Assembly: GCA_964572185.1 (NCBI GenBank)
Contig: CAZNFI010000099.1
Span: 1-11,599 of the forward strand
Direction of reading: 5' to 3'
Source of the DNA: Azophilus sp964572185
Lineage (GTDB): Bacteria; Pseudomonadota; Gammaproteobacteria; Pseudomonadales; Azotimanducaceae
Length of the DNA: 11,599 nt
Below, one piece after another: positions 1 through 8,821 of the stretch. The notes beneath the pieces are model-generated. The model saw only the letters and a program-made list of their open reading frames with translations, did no database searches and was not told where the DNA came from. Made by a program: the position numbers and the translations under genes. Every line of letters begins with the position of its first letter. Positions within the stretch are counted from its first letter, which is position 1.

Positions 1-2
1 GC

Positions 3-478
3 GATCAGATCCTGCAGGACTACGCCGGGCCGGACTACCGGCGCAGCCGCTCCGGCGCCGAGAACATCATTCCCAACGCAACGCCGGCTCCCCGCTGGGT
101 AGAGCGGGCCTTGCCGGAACTGCGCGGCAGAATCAGCGGCTTTGCCCTGAACGTGCCGGTGCAGGCCGGGTCGCTGCTGGACATGACCGTGGCGTTCGCC
201 GAATCGGGCATCACCGCGCAGACCGTCAACGAGCTGTTCATTGCGGCCGCGGCGGCGCAACCCGAACTGATTGCCGCCACCGGAGACCCCATTGTGTCGT
301 CCGACGTGAAGGGCCGTTCGCAGTCGATCCTGGTCGACCTGAAGGGGACCCTGCAGGCCGGCTCGAAACTGATCAAGGTACTCGCCTGGCACGAGTCGCT
401 CGGGCACGCGCGGCGCATTCTCGACCTGGCCGCGCTGTACGCGGGGCTCGATGCGGGGCCGGCCCGGGAGACCGCCTG

Positions 479-479
<1 letters not shown>
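3..479 (+). CDS. Divergent GAPDH-like protein, 3' part only
   Basis: This is the C-terminal part (about 158 codons) of a type I glyceraldehyde-3-phosphate dehydrogenase homologue; the start lies left of the window and the stop is TGA. The S-loop signature RRSRSGAENIIP and the later stretch DPIVSSDVKGRSQSI mark the family clearly. It is not a standard enzyme. Aligned to the GAPDH immediately downstream, the arginine of the SRVPVP segment (Arg231 of the classical numbering, a phosphate ligand) is Asn (ALNVPV). The Gly after the conserved Thr of TSTGAAK is Pro (NATPAPR). The WYDNEWGYS block, whose Asn holds the nicotinamide, is WHESLGHA and one residue shorter. I infer altered substrate use or loss of catalysis; the catalytic Cys region is outside the window. 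Its stop overlaps the next start (TGATG), implying translational coupling. Erythrose-4-phosphate dehydrogenase is less likely, because that family keeps the Arg and the DNEWG block. Confidence 0.85.
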
Positions 480-1472
<993 letters not shown>

Positions 1473-1480
<8 letters not shown>

Positions 1481-2675
1481 CAGCCCGAGGCAAGAGTCCG
1501 CCGGCACGGTGCTTGGCGCGGCGCTGGCCGTGCTGCTGGCGCTGCTTTCAATGCCGGCCTGGCCGCAATCGGCGCCGGTGCTCGAGTCTTATCCGGAACC
1601 CGCCCAAATCCTGGTCTGGAGCCCCGAGCAGCGGCTGCGCGCCTTCTCCAACTACGCCGGCATCTTTCCCACCCGGACCATCGAGGCAGGCCACCGGGCG
1701 CAGCCGCTGCCCACAGCGGCCAGGGACTTTTCCAACGTCGCTTACACCATCGACGGCCGACGCTATTCGCTCGATGAATTCATCGACGAAGCGCGGGTGG
1801 CAGGCCTGATCCTGGTGCACCGCGGCCGGGTGCTCTACGAACACTACGGCCTGGGCAACGATGCCGCGACCCTGTGGGTGGGCTATTCGATTGCCAAGTC
1901 GGTGGTGAGCCTGCTCTACGGTGCGGCGCTGGCCGACGGCTACATCGCCGACCTTGACGACCCGGTGATCCGCTACCTGCCGCGCCTGGCCGGTGGCGCC
2001 TACGATAAGGTCAGCATCCGGCAACTGCTGCAGATGTCCTCCGGAGTCGCCTGGAACGAGGACTATACCGACCCACTGGCCGACGTATCGAAAAGCCCCA
2101 GCGCCATCCTGCCGTTCCTGGACTACATGCGCGCGCTGCCGGTTGCCGCCGCTCCCGGTTCGCGTTTCAATTATTCGACCGGCGAGACCAACCTGGCCGG
2201 TGCGGTGCTGCGCGCCGCCATCGGCAACAATCTGGCCACCTACCTGACGCACCGCATCTGGCAGCCGTTCGGCATGGAGGCCGACGCCAACTGGATGCTG
2301 AGTGAACCGGGCGGCGTCGAGTGGGGAGGCTGCTGCATCAGCGCCACGCTACGCGACTACGCGCGCCTGGGCCTGTTCGCCCTCTCGCAGGGACGCACCG
2401 CTCAGGGCGCAAGGCTGCTGCCGGAAGGGTGGATGGCAAAGTCCACGACGCCTGCCGACAGCATGGCCGGCTACGGCTATTTCTGGTGGCTGCGGCCAGG
2501 CGGCGACTTTGCGGCGCTCGGCATCTTCGGGCAGATGATCTGGATCGACGCGCAGACACAGACCGTGATCGCCATGCACGGCGCCTGGCCGCAGGCCACC
2601 AGCGAGCGCCTGTCGCACCACCGCTGGGCCATGGTGGACGCGCTGGCCGCCGCCATCGACAACGGGGATTCCTGA
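1473..2675 (+). CDS. Secreted serine hydrolase, class C beta-lactamase fold
   Basis: A 400-residue member of the beta-lactamase-related serine hydrolases (COG1680 type, which includes 6-aminohexanoate-dimer hydrolase NylB and esterases). The TTG start at 1473 is preferred: the frame closes upstream at TGA 1461, and this start gives a signal peptide with an arginine near the N terminus, a hydrophobic stretch at about 13-28 and a likely signal peptidase cut near residues 30-35, so the enzyme is probably periplasmic or exported. The SxxK nucleophile motif is Ser139-Ile-Ala-Lys142; the Tyr of the second motif is Tyr234 in NYSTGETN; the third is His369-Gly370 in AMHGAW. YSTGE and HxG resemble NylB-like amidases/esterases more than true beta-lactamases, which carry YxN and KTG. 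The substrate cannot be deduced. It overlaps the end of gap by 8 bases, so it is probably cotranscribed, although no functional link to glycolysis is evident. Confidence 0.85.
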
Positions 2676-2847
2676 CGTTTTGGTGCAATAATTCGGGATG
2701 TCGCGAGTTATTCCCGATTTCAATGGATCGCCCCGTTCCCGTGAATCGATGCATGGTTGCGCGCCGCCAAGGGCACAAGCCGGTGCGGCACGAGTTTCGC
2801 CAATGCCATGGCGGTGCAGTGCGGTTGACCCGTCGCGGCCCCGGGTC

Positions 2848-4155
2848 ATGAAGCCCGGCCCAGCGGACTATCTGAACTGGCTGGCGGCGTCACTGCTCGC
2901 CAATGTGGCCGGCTGGTCGCTGTCGAGCCTGGCCTGGGGCATCGCCGCGGGAGCGGCCGGGCTGCTGGTGCTGAACTGGCTCGACTACCGCGAGCTGAAA
3001 CGCTGGTCGCGGGCGCCGCTGACAAGGCCGCAGGCGCGCAGCGCCTTCTGGCAAACGCCGCTCGACACGCTGTTTCGCACCATCCGCGGCACCCGGGATC
3101 GCAGCCGCAACCTGGCCTCCCGGCTGCGCTGGCTGGAAACAACCGCCGACGGGCTGCCCGACGCCTGGGTGGTGCTGCGCGGGGCCGGCCAGATCGAACA
3201 GGTCAACGCCAATGCCGGGCGCCTGCTCGGGCTCGGGGCCGACGACCAGGGACAGAACCTGCTCGGCCTGATCCGCAATCCGGCTCTGGCCGACCTGATC
3301 AACGGCCAGATCGACGAGCAACTGGTGGAAATCGCCTCGCCGGTAAGCGATGGCATGCGCCTCGAGGTACGGCGCATCCCGCTCGATGACCGTACCCTGG
3401 TGCTGGCCCGGGACGTCACCGAGCTGAATCGCCTGCTGTCGATGCGCCAGGACTTCATCGCCAACGTATCCCACGAATTGCGTACACCATTGACCGTCAT
3501 CATGGGCTATCTGGAGTCGATCGCCGATGAGCCGATGGAACCGGAACTGGTCGCGCAACTGCTGCGCCGCCTGAACCCGCCGGCCGAGCGCATGAAGTCC
3601 CTGGTTGAGGATCTGCTGACCCTGACGCGCCTGGAATCTGCACCGATGCCCGACCGGGAGACGATCGAGACGGTGGACGCGGCGCGGCTGCTGCAGGCCC
3701 TGCAGCCGGAAGCCGAACAGTTGTCCGGCGATGGCCACGAACTGGTCTTCGACATCGAACAGGGCCTGCTCATCGAGGGCGTTCCCGGCGAGATTGAGAG
3801 CGCCTTTTCCAACCTCATCGCCAATGCCATTCGCTACAGCCCGGATGGCGGCCGCATCAGGGTCTGCTGGTCGGCGAGCGATGGCGGCGCCCGCTTCGAG
3901 GTCGAGGACGAGGGTGTAGGCATCGCCCCGGAACACCTGTCACGCATCACCGAACGCTTCTACCGCATCGATCTCGCCGAAGCCCGGGTGCGCGGGGGCA
4001 CCGGCCTCGGCCTGGCCATCGTCAAGCACATATTGCGCCGCCACAACACGCGCCTGCAGGTGCACAGCCAACTGGGCCGGGGCAGTCGCTTCTTCTGCGT
4101 GTTTCCGCTCAAGTTTCTCCCGGAGCCCGCGCTCCCGGACCCGCATCGGGGCTGA
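2848..4155 (+). CDS. phoR: PhoR-type phosphate sensor histidine kinase
   Basis: A 435-residue inner-membrane histidine kinase matching E. coli PhoR (431 residues) in architecture. It has an N-terminal hydrophobic region (about 10-45) with almost no periplasmic loop, a basic linker, a PAS-like domain (about 95-190), and the dimerisation/phosphoacceptor helix with His209 in NVSHELRTPLTV. The ATPase part has the N box at Asn326 (SNLIANAIRY), G1 DEGVGIAPEH (about 354-363), TERFYRID and G2 GTGLGLAIVKH. PhoR monitors phosphate through the Pst/PhoU complex and phosphorylates PhoB. The ATG at 2848 is chosen because it gives the family length; the open frame runs 50 codons further upstream to 2698, but that extension (Pro/Arg/Ser-rich) looks non-coding. 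The ribosome site is weak. No phoB, pst or phoU is adjacent: upstream is a hydrolase after a 172-base gap, and 31 bases downstream is a flippase. PhoR is the likeliest identity; its partner is inferred. Confidence 0.9.
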   Translation: MKPGPADYLNWLAASLLANVAGWSLSSLAWGIAAGAAGLLVLNWLDYRELKRWSRAPLTRPQARSAFWQTPLDTLFRTIRGTRDRSRNLASRLRWLETTADGLPDAWVVLRGAGQIEQVNANAGRLLGLGADDQGQNLLGLIRNPALADLINGQIDEQLVEIASPVSDGMRLEVRRIPLDDRTLVLARDVTELNRLLSMRQDFIANVSHELRTPLTVIMGYLESIADEPMEPELVAQLLRRLNPPAERMKSLVEDLLTLTRLESAPMPDRETIETVDAARLLQALQPEAEQLSGDGHELVFDIEQGLLIEGVPGEIESAFSNLIANAIRYSPDGGRIRVCWSASDGGARFEVEDEGVGIAPEHLSRITERFYRIDLAEARVRGGTGLGLAIVKHILRRHNTRLQVHSQLGRGSRFFCVFPLKFLPEPALPDPHRG

Positions 4156-4186
4156 CCGTTGAACGGCATGTCGCATTGCCGCCACG

Positions 4187-5485
4187 ATGGCCCGTAGAGT
4201 CTTCGCTAACTTCCGCCTGTTGTTCAGCGGCCGCGTTGTCGCCGCGCTGCTGAACCTGGGCGCGCTGGCGACGCTGGCGCGCGCCCTGCAGCTCGGCGAA
4301 TTCGGCACGGTGGTACTGGTCCATACCTATGTGCTGACCATGCGCGGCATCCTGAACGTCCGGCCATCGCTGGCCATCGTGCGCTGGGGCGTACCATTGC
4401 TGGAACGCGGTGAGCGCGGGCCGCTGCTGGCGGTACTGCAGCTCACCCGGCGCATCGACCGCTGCATGGCGCTTGGCGCAACGGCGCTGGCGGCGCTGCT
4501 GGCGCCGGTCGCCGGGGAACTGCTCGGCTGGAACGCCAGCATCGTCCCTTACGCCACCCTGTACAGCGCCGCCCTGCTCTTTTCCGGCATCGGCACGGCG
4601 CGCGGCTACCTGCAACTGACCGACCGCTTCGACCTGCTGGCGCAACAGATGACGGTGGGGCCGGCGATCCGCCTGACCGGTGCGCTCACCGCCAACTGGC
4701 TGGCGCCGCGCATCGAAGTGTTCCTGGCCATCTGGAGCTGTTCGCTGGCAATCGAATACCTGTTCCTGACCTGGCGGGCGCGGCGCCAATGCAGCGCGGC
4801 CGGGCTGCGCCTGTCCTGGCTGGGCGGCGGGTCGTTCACCGCGTTTCCCGGCATGCCCCGCTTCCTGCTGACCACCTACATCCAGTCGCTGCTGGAAATG
4901 GCGCCCAACCGCTTCGCCACGCTGCTGGTGGGCGGCTCCCTCGGCGCCGCCAGCGCCGGCCTGTTCCGCGCCGCCCAGGACTGCGCCACCGCCGTGACCA
5001 GGCCCGCCATCCTGTTGCGCCAAGCGGTATTCCCGGACCTGACCCGCCTGTGGCATGAGAACTACGCCAGGTTCCGCCGCCTGATCGTGCGCGTCAGCTT
5101 CGTTGCAGGTTCGATCGGGCTGGGCCTGGCGATGCTGGCGTTACTGGCCGGAGACCACCTGCTCGGCGCCCTGTTCGGCCCGCAATTCGCAGCCGCCCGG
5201 GTGCTGCTGGCGTGGCTGATGCTGGGCGCCGCCTTCGATCTGGGTGGAGCGGCAATGACCCCGGCCGGCTACGCCATGGACCGGGCCGGCCACATCCTGA
5301 CCGGCCGCGCAATCGCCACCCTGGTGCTGGTGGCGGGCTACCTGCTGCTGCAGCAGGCGTTCGGCCTGAACGGCATCGGCATGGCGATCAGCGCCGCTTC
5401 CGTCACCTTCTGGATAGCGCTGGTGCTGGTGGTCAGCGGGGCGCCGCCGGGGGGCGCACCCGCACCGGGGCGCGCTCCGCGTTAG
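4187..5485 (+). CDS. Polysaccharide/lipid-linked oligosaccharide flippase family protein
   Basis: A 432-residue polytopic membrane protein of the MOP/MVF-like polysaccharide transport group (Wzx-like; COG2244 type). The N terminus shows the usual pattern of a short basic start followed by a first helix (LLFSGRVVAALLNLGALATLARAL) and then LGEFGTVVLVHTYV, which resembles the family motif LGxxxyGxxxla. Many hydrophobic segments follow, about twelve by eye, with basic cytoplasmic loops. The central APNRFATLLVGGSLGAAS and LFGPQFAAA segments are also typical of these flippases. They move undecaprenyl-linked glycans across the inner membrane for O-antigen, capsule or exopolysaccharide. No glycosyltransferase or polymerase gene is next to it in the window, so the glycan is unknown. 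It starts 31 bases after phoR and may share its transcript. The stop is TAG, 12 bases from the convergent stop of the next gene. Confidence 0.75.
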   Translation: MARRVFANFRLLFSGRVVAALLNLGALATLARALQLGEFGTVVLVHTYVLTMRGILNVRPSLAIVRWGVPLLERGERGPLLAVLQLTRRIDRCMALGATALAALLAPVAGELLGWNASIVPYATLYSAALLFSGIGTARGYLQLTDRFDLLAQQMTVGPAIRLTGALTANWLAPRIEVFLAIWSCSLAIEYLFLTWRARRQCSAAGLRLSWLGGGSFTAFPGMPRFLLTTYIQSLLEMAPNRFATLLVGGSLGAASAGLFRAAQDCATAVTRPAILLRQAVFPDLTRLWHENYARFRRLIVRVSFVAGSIGLGLAMLALLAGDHLLGALFGPQFAAARVLLAWLMLGAAFDLGGAAMTPAGYAMDRAGHILTGRAIATLVLVAGYLLLQQAFGLNGIGMAISAASVTFWIALVLVVSGAPPGGAPAPGRAPR

Positions 5486-5497
5486 CCGGCGCCAACC

Positions 5498-6796
5498 TCA
5501 GAGCATGCTGCCCAGGTAGCCGACTTCCCAGGGCGTCACCCGCCGGTTCAGATGCCGCAGTTCCCGGCGTTTTACGGCCACGAAGCCCTCGATGAACGGG
5601 CTCGAGAAAACCTCGTTGAGCCGCTCGTGGGCGGACAGCACGCGTAGCGCCTGCACCAGGTCTTCGGGCAGGTCGGCCGGCAGCTCGTAGGCATCGCCCT
5701 CGGCGGGCGCGGTCGGTTCGAGTCGCTCATCGATGCCCAGCAGGCCGCAGGCCAGGATGGTGGCGACAAACAGATAGGGATTGGCGTCGGCACCGACGAT
5801 GCGGTTCTCCACGCGGCCATTGGCATCGTCCGAGTACGGCACGCGGAACCCGGCCGTGCGGTTATCGTAGCCCCAGGCGAGATTGATGGGCGCCGATGAC
5901 CCCGACTCGAAGCGCCGGTAGCTGTTGACATTGGGGGCGATCAGGGCGAAAGCGGGCGGCATGTAGCTTTGCATGCCGCCTATGAAGCGGCGCAGCCGTT
6001 TGCCGGCCTGGCCCTTTTCCAGCGCGAACAGGTTCGTGCCGCTGTCATCGACGACGCTGACATGCAGATGCAGGCCGCTGCCCGGCAGGTCCATGATCGG
6101 CTTGGCCATGAAGCTGGCCAGGTAGCCATGCTGCAGTGCACAGGCCTTGACCAGGCGCTTGAGCAGAAACAGGCGGTCGGCCTGCAGCAGCGCCTCGCCG
6201 TGGGCGATGTTCAGTTCCACCTGCCCGGGGCCGAGTTCATGCACCATGGCCTTGAGGGGAATGTCCATGCGCGCACTCATGGCGCGGACGTCGTCCAGTA
6301 CGCGCGCATACTTGTCCAGCGCATCGGTGCTGAAGGCTTCACCGCCGAACTCCGCCCGCTGGTCGGCGCCGGCGGCGGGCGCGAGCGCAACCGCGCCATG
6401 ACCGGGCGGCTGCAGCAGATAGAACTCCACCTCCGGCGCAACCACCGGTTTCCAGCCCCGTTGTTCGTACAGCCGGAGCACCCGCTGCAACCGGTTTCGG
6501 GGGTCGAAGGGCACCGCCACGCCGTTCCTGTCGAGGGTATCGCAGATGACCTGGCGGCAATCCGCCCCCTTCCAGGGCACCTCCCGACAGGTGCTCCAGT
6601 CGGGCTTGAGCGTAAGGTCATGGTCGCTCGGGCAATACGCCTCCATGGGCTCTTCCGCGTAATCCCCGGTAATGCCCTGAAAGAAGATGGCGGCGGCCAG
6701 CTGCGCGGTGCTGTCGCTGTCGAACTCCTCGGCATCGACGGCCTTGCCGCGCGGCACGCCGTTCAGGTCGCAGACCAGCAGTTCCATATCTCGCAA
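5498..6796 (-). CDS. Glutamine synthetase family protein, gamma-glutamylpolyamine synthetase type
   Basis: A 432-residue glutamine-synthetase-fold ligase. All core motifs are present: metal-binding Glu122 and Glu124 in APEVEFYLL, Glu187 and Glu194 in HELGPGQVELN, the ATP/ammonia-site loop GSGLHLHVS (His243), NSYRRFESGSSAP, the arginines of NRTAGFRVP, and Glu330 with Arg332 in GRVENRIVGADANPYLF. It is shorter than housekeeping GlnA (about 470). Its sequence style (DANPYLF, FIEGFVAVKRRE near the C terminus) matches PuuA/SpuI-like enzymes, which join glutamate to putrescine or other amines using ATP. I see no clear counterpart of the GlnA adenylylation tyrosine motif. The TTG at 6796 is chosen because a perfect AGGAGG sits 5 bases before it; the ATG three codons later (6787) would be 14 bases away. 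It is divergent from an aminotransferase, supporting a role in amine catabolism. Amine specificity is not readable from the sequence. Confidence 0.85.
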   Translation of the reverse strand: MRDMELLVCDLNGVPRGKAVDAEEFDSDSTAQLAAAIFFQGITGDYAEEPMEAYCPSDHDLTLKPDWSTCREVPWKGADCRQVICDTLDRNGVAVPFDPRNRLQRVLRLYEQRGWKPVVAPEVEFYLLQPPGHGAVALAPAAGADQRAEFGGEAFSTDALDKYARVLDDVRAMSARMDIPLKAMVHELGPGQVELNIAHGEALLQADRLFLLKRLVKACALQHGYLASFMAKPIMDLPGSGLHLHVSVVDDSGTNLFALEKGQAGKRLRRFIGGMQSYMPPAFALIAPNVNSYRRFESGSSAPINLAWGYDNRTAGFRVPYSDDANGRVENRIVGADANPYLFVATILACGLLGIDERLEPTAPAEGDAYELPADLPEDLVQALRVLSAHERLNEVFSSPFIEGFVAVKRRELRHLNRRVTPWEVGYLGSML

Positions 6797-6801
6797 CGAA
6801 G

Positions 6802-6807
6802 CCTCCT
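6802..6807 (-). promoter_or_regulatory. Strong Shine-Dalgarno deciding a TTG start
   Basis: A perfect AGGAGG on the minus strand lies 5 bases upstream of TTG 6796 and 14 bases upstream of the ATG at 6787. The spacing favours the TTG as the true start of the synthetase gene. Confidence 0.7.
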
Positions 6808-6940
6808 TCCTCGGTCATCGCCAATCCAGGCACAATGTCAGGCACAGATGCCGAATCGGGAAGCGCCCCGACCCGGGTCTGCGTCGACAATGGCCGCGGA
6901 TTGTACCCGAGAGCCGCGCGTTCAGGCGCAGGCTTTCATG

Positions 6941-7001
6941 GAAAAAATAAATAAATACAATATAATCAATACGTTACGGAAAACGTGTTTAACATAATGT
7001 T
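6941..7001. promoter_or_regulatory. AT-rich promoter-like tract
   Basis: A sharply AT-rich island in GC-rich DNA. It contains a perfect TATAAT on the plus strand (6961-6966), overlapping near-consensus -10 boxes such as TATATT on the minus strand, and the small palindrome AACATAATGTT (6991-7001). Clear -35 boxes at 17-base spacing were not found on either strand, so the exact start sites are uncertain. The palindrome is a possible operator for the neighbouring LacI-type regulator, by position only. Confidence 0.45.
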
Positions 7002-7019
7002 GGATAGGCTACGCTCCAT

Positions 7020-7103
7020 TGTTTCTTGCATGTCAGCGTCCCGGCGCGCCGGGTTCCCGACTCGCATGGCACAAAATGTCTGGCGATGCGGTTTTCGCAG
7101 ACA
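7020..7103 (+). repeat. Diverged direct repeat, copy 1
   Basis: Copy 1 of a two-copy imperfect direct repeat; the partner is at 7236-7318. The best conserved core, beginning TGTCTGGCGATG (7077-7102), differs from the other copy at 3 of 26 positions. A second conserved block near GTCAGCG opens the unit, and one base of indel separates the two blocks. The sequence looks like a dispersed intergenic repeat rather than a gene. Confidence 0.7.
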
Positions 7104-7105
7104 CC

Positions 7106-7216
7106 GAGCGGCCATGAGGTACGTTCCTCCGGCACGCCAAGCGGGCTTTGTCTTGCAAGACTCCAACGCGCTGAATTGCTTAAAAGGTGCCGGAGGCCCG
7201 CACCTCATACCCGCTC
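7106..7216. repeat. Long symmetrical inverted repeat (hairpin)
   Basis: Three arms pair in register: GAGCGG (7106-7111) with CCGCTC (7211-7216); ATGAGGT (7114-7120) with ACCTCAT (7202-7208); and CCTCCGGCAC (7126-7135) with GTGCCGGAGG (7187-7196). The interruptions are symmetrical, 2 by 2 and 5 by 5 bases, giving 23 base pairs. The inner 51 bases contain AAGC/GCTT (7139-7142 with 7178-7181) and a perfect 12-base palindrome GTCTTGCAAGAC (7150-7161). No T-run follows on either strand, so it is not an ordinary terminator. It could be a structured leader RNA of the aminotransferase, a palindromic (MITE-like) repeat element, or a small RNA. Confidence 0.75.
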
Positions 7217-7235
7217 TCATCGGCGTACTCAAAGC

Positions 7236-7318
7236 TGTTCCATGTACGTCAGCGCACCGCTGCGCCGGGGTGGAGACTTTCTTGGAACAACTGTCTGGCG
7301 ATGTGGTTTTTGCGGACT
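7236..7318 (+). repeat. Diverged direct repeat, copy 2
   Basis: Second copy of the repeat at 7020-7103, offset by 216 bases at its start and 215 in the TGTCTGGCGATG core (7292-7317). Weaker similarity appears to continue for some 30 bases beyond both copies. It lies about 100 bases upstream of the aminotransferase start. Confidence 0.7.
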
Positions 7319-7414
7319 ACGGGTGGGTATGCGCTGCCCCGGCTTGCGAGGTTTCCGACAATCTGATGTGATCGTTCGTGGGCGGGGAATACAGCCTTGC
7401 ACTGGCGGACGTCA

Positions 7415-8791
7415 ATGGCATCCATGGACACGATCACGGCAGCACGACTCGATGCGGTCGACCGGAACGCGCTGCTGCACCCGTTCACCGACTTTGCCGC
7501 CTACAGGCGCGATGGCGGCCGCACGCTGGTGAGCGGTGAACATATCTACGTTACCGACAGCGACGGCAACGAGATCCTCGACGGCATGTCCGGCCTGTGG
7601 TGCGTGAACCTGGGCTACAGCCAGCCGAAAGTCGCCGCGGCGGTGGCGCAGCAACTCGAGCGGCTGCCCTACTACAACAGCTTCTTCAACTGCACCACCG
7701 ATGCCACGCTGCGCATGACCGCCGCACTGCTCGAGGTATTGCCAGCGGGTTTCAGTCACCTGTATTTCACCAACTCGGGTTCCGAGGCCAACGACACCAA
7801 CATCCGCCTGGTGCACCGCTATTTCGACCTCATCGGCAAACCGGAAAAGAAGATCGTCATCAGCCGCGAGAATGCCTATCACGGCAGCACCATCGCCGCC
7901 GCCAGCCTGGGCGGCATGAGCAGCATGCACAAGCAGTTCACGGGCCTGCCCTATGTACACCACGTACAGCAGCCCTATGCGTTCAAGGAGGCCGGCGAAC
8001 TGGACGCGGAGGCTTTCGGGCGCGCCGCCGCCGCGGCGCTGGCGACCAGAATCGACGAGCTCGGCGCCGGCAACGTGGCGGCCTTCATCGCCGAGCCCAT
8101 CCAGGGCGCCGGCGGCGTGGTCATCCCGCCGCGCAGCTACTGGCCGGAGGTGGCGCGCATCTGTCGGGAACGGGATGTGCTGCTGATCAGTGACGAGGTG
8201 ATCTGCGGATTCGGCCGCACCGGCAACTGGTTCGGCTGCCAGACGTTTGGCTTTCAACCTGACCTGATCACCTTCGCGAAGGCCGTCACCAACGGTTTCC
8301 AACCCCTGGGCGGCGTTGCCGTGGGCCACCGGGTCGCCGAAGTGATTACCGCCAGGGGCGGCGAATTCGCGCACGGCTTCACCTACTCGGGCCACCCCGT
8401 GGCCTGTGCGGCAGGCATCGCCACGCTGGATATCTATCGGGACGAGAACATCGTCGAACGCGTCGGCGGCGACACCGCCCGCTACTGGGTGGAGCGCTGG
8501 CAGTCGCTTGCCGGGCATGCGATCGTCGGCGAAGCGCGCGCCATCGGCATGCTCGGCGCGCTGGAACTGGTTCGGCACAAGCCGGGCAGGGAACGCCTCG
8601 ACAGCGACAGCCGCGCTGCCGTGTTCTGTCGCAACACCGCCATCGACAACGGCCTGATGGTACGGCAGGTGGGGGATGCGATCATCAGCGCGCCGCCGCT
8701 CATCGTCAGCCACGCGGAAATCGACACGCTGATCGAGCGGCTGGCCGCGGCACTCGATGCGACCGCCCGAAACTACGGGGTCAATCACTGA
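7415..8791 (+). CDS. Class III aminotransferase, polyamine:pyruvate (SpuC-like)
   Basis: A 458-residue PLP-dependent fold-type I aminotransferase closely resembling pseudomonad SpuC, which transfers the amino group of putrescine or related amines to pyruvate. Markers are HPFTDF near the N terminus, DGMSGLWCVNLGY (about 56-68), the phosphate-binding TNSGSEANDT (119-128), YHGST (155-159), FIAEPIQGAGGV, Asp260 in LISDEVICGFGRTG (pairs with the pyridine nitrogen), Schiff-base Lys289 in ITFAKAVTNGF, and FTYSGHPVA. The length is normal. The ATG at 7415 is chosen over TTG 7397 and ATG 7424; a weak GGCGGA precedes it by 5 bases. It is divergent from the gamma-glutamylpolyamine synthetase-like gene, so both probably serve amine catabolism, and convergent with a LacI-type regulator 30 bases away. 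Beta-alanine or another omega-amino acid as donor cannot be excluded. Confidence 0.88.
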   Translation: MASMDTITAARLDAVDRNALLHPFTDFAAYRRDGGRTLVSGEHIYVTDSDGNEILDGMSGLWCVNLGYSQPKVAAAVAQQLERLPYYNSFFNCTTDATLRMTAALLEVLPAGFSHLYFTNSGSEANDTNIRLVHRYFDLIGKPEKKIVISRENAYHGSTIAAASLGGMSSMHKQFTGLPYVHHVQQPYAFKEAGELDAEAFGRAAAAALATRIDELGAGNVAAFIAEPIQGAGGVVIPPRSYWPEVARICRERDVLLISDEVICGFGRTGNWFGCQTFGFQPDLITFAKAVTNGFQPLGGVAVGHRVAEVITARGGEFAHGFTYSGHPVACAAGIATLDIYRDENIVERVGGDTARYWVERWQSLAGHAIVGEARAIGMLGALELVRHKPGRERLDSDSRAAVFCRNTAIDNGLMVRQVGDAIISAPPLIVSHAEIDTLIERLAAALDATARNYGVNH

Positions 8792-8821
8792 CCCAGCCGG
8801 CTACCCCCGGCGCGGTGGCGC

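Larger units (their letters stand above)
6797..7414. other. 618-base divergent regulatory gap
   Basis: This gap separates the minus-strand synthetase from the plus-strand aminotransferase and must hold both promoters. Left to right it contains: the synthetase leader, with two direct copies of CAGGCACA (6827-6834 and 6839-6846) 12 bases apart; an AT-rich tract (6941-7001); repeat copy 1; a long inverted repeat; repeat copy 2; and the aminotransferase leader. Short open frames run through 6985-7371 and 7026-7532, but the codon content looks random (rich in Cys, Arg and Trp) and they simply read the repeats, so I do not call a gene here. Confidence 0.75.

Noticed and set aside
2693..2717. TCGGGA/TCCCGA inverted repeat after the serine hydrolase
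   Set aside because: A 6-bp stem with a 13-base loop and no T-run; too weak to call.
2698..2847. 50-codon N-terminal extension of PhoR
   Set aside because: The residues are Pro/Arg/Ser-rich and unlike a membrane or signal segment; starting at 2848 gives the normal PhoR length.
7067..7082. Sigma-54 type promoter (TGGCAC at 7067)
   Set aside because: The TTGC element at the required spacing is missing.
6985..7532. Small plus-strand open frames in the divergent gap
   Set aside because: They read the repeat copies in two frames (both give WRCGF), have no good start site, and look like translated repeat DNA.
7412..8788. 458-codon open frame on the minus strand opposite the aminotransferase
   Set aside because: A mirror of the strongly biased aminotransferase codons, with His/Arg/Val-rich sequence and no recognisable domain.
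8796..8811. GCCGG/CCGGC hairpin between the aminotransferase and the LacI-type gene as a terminator
   Set aside because: Only a 5-bp stem and no T-run on either strand.
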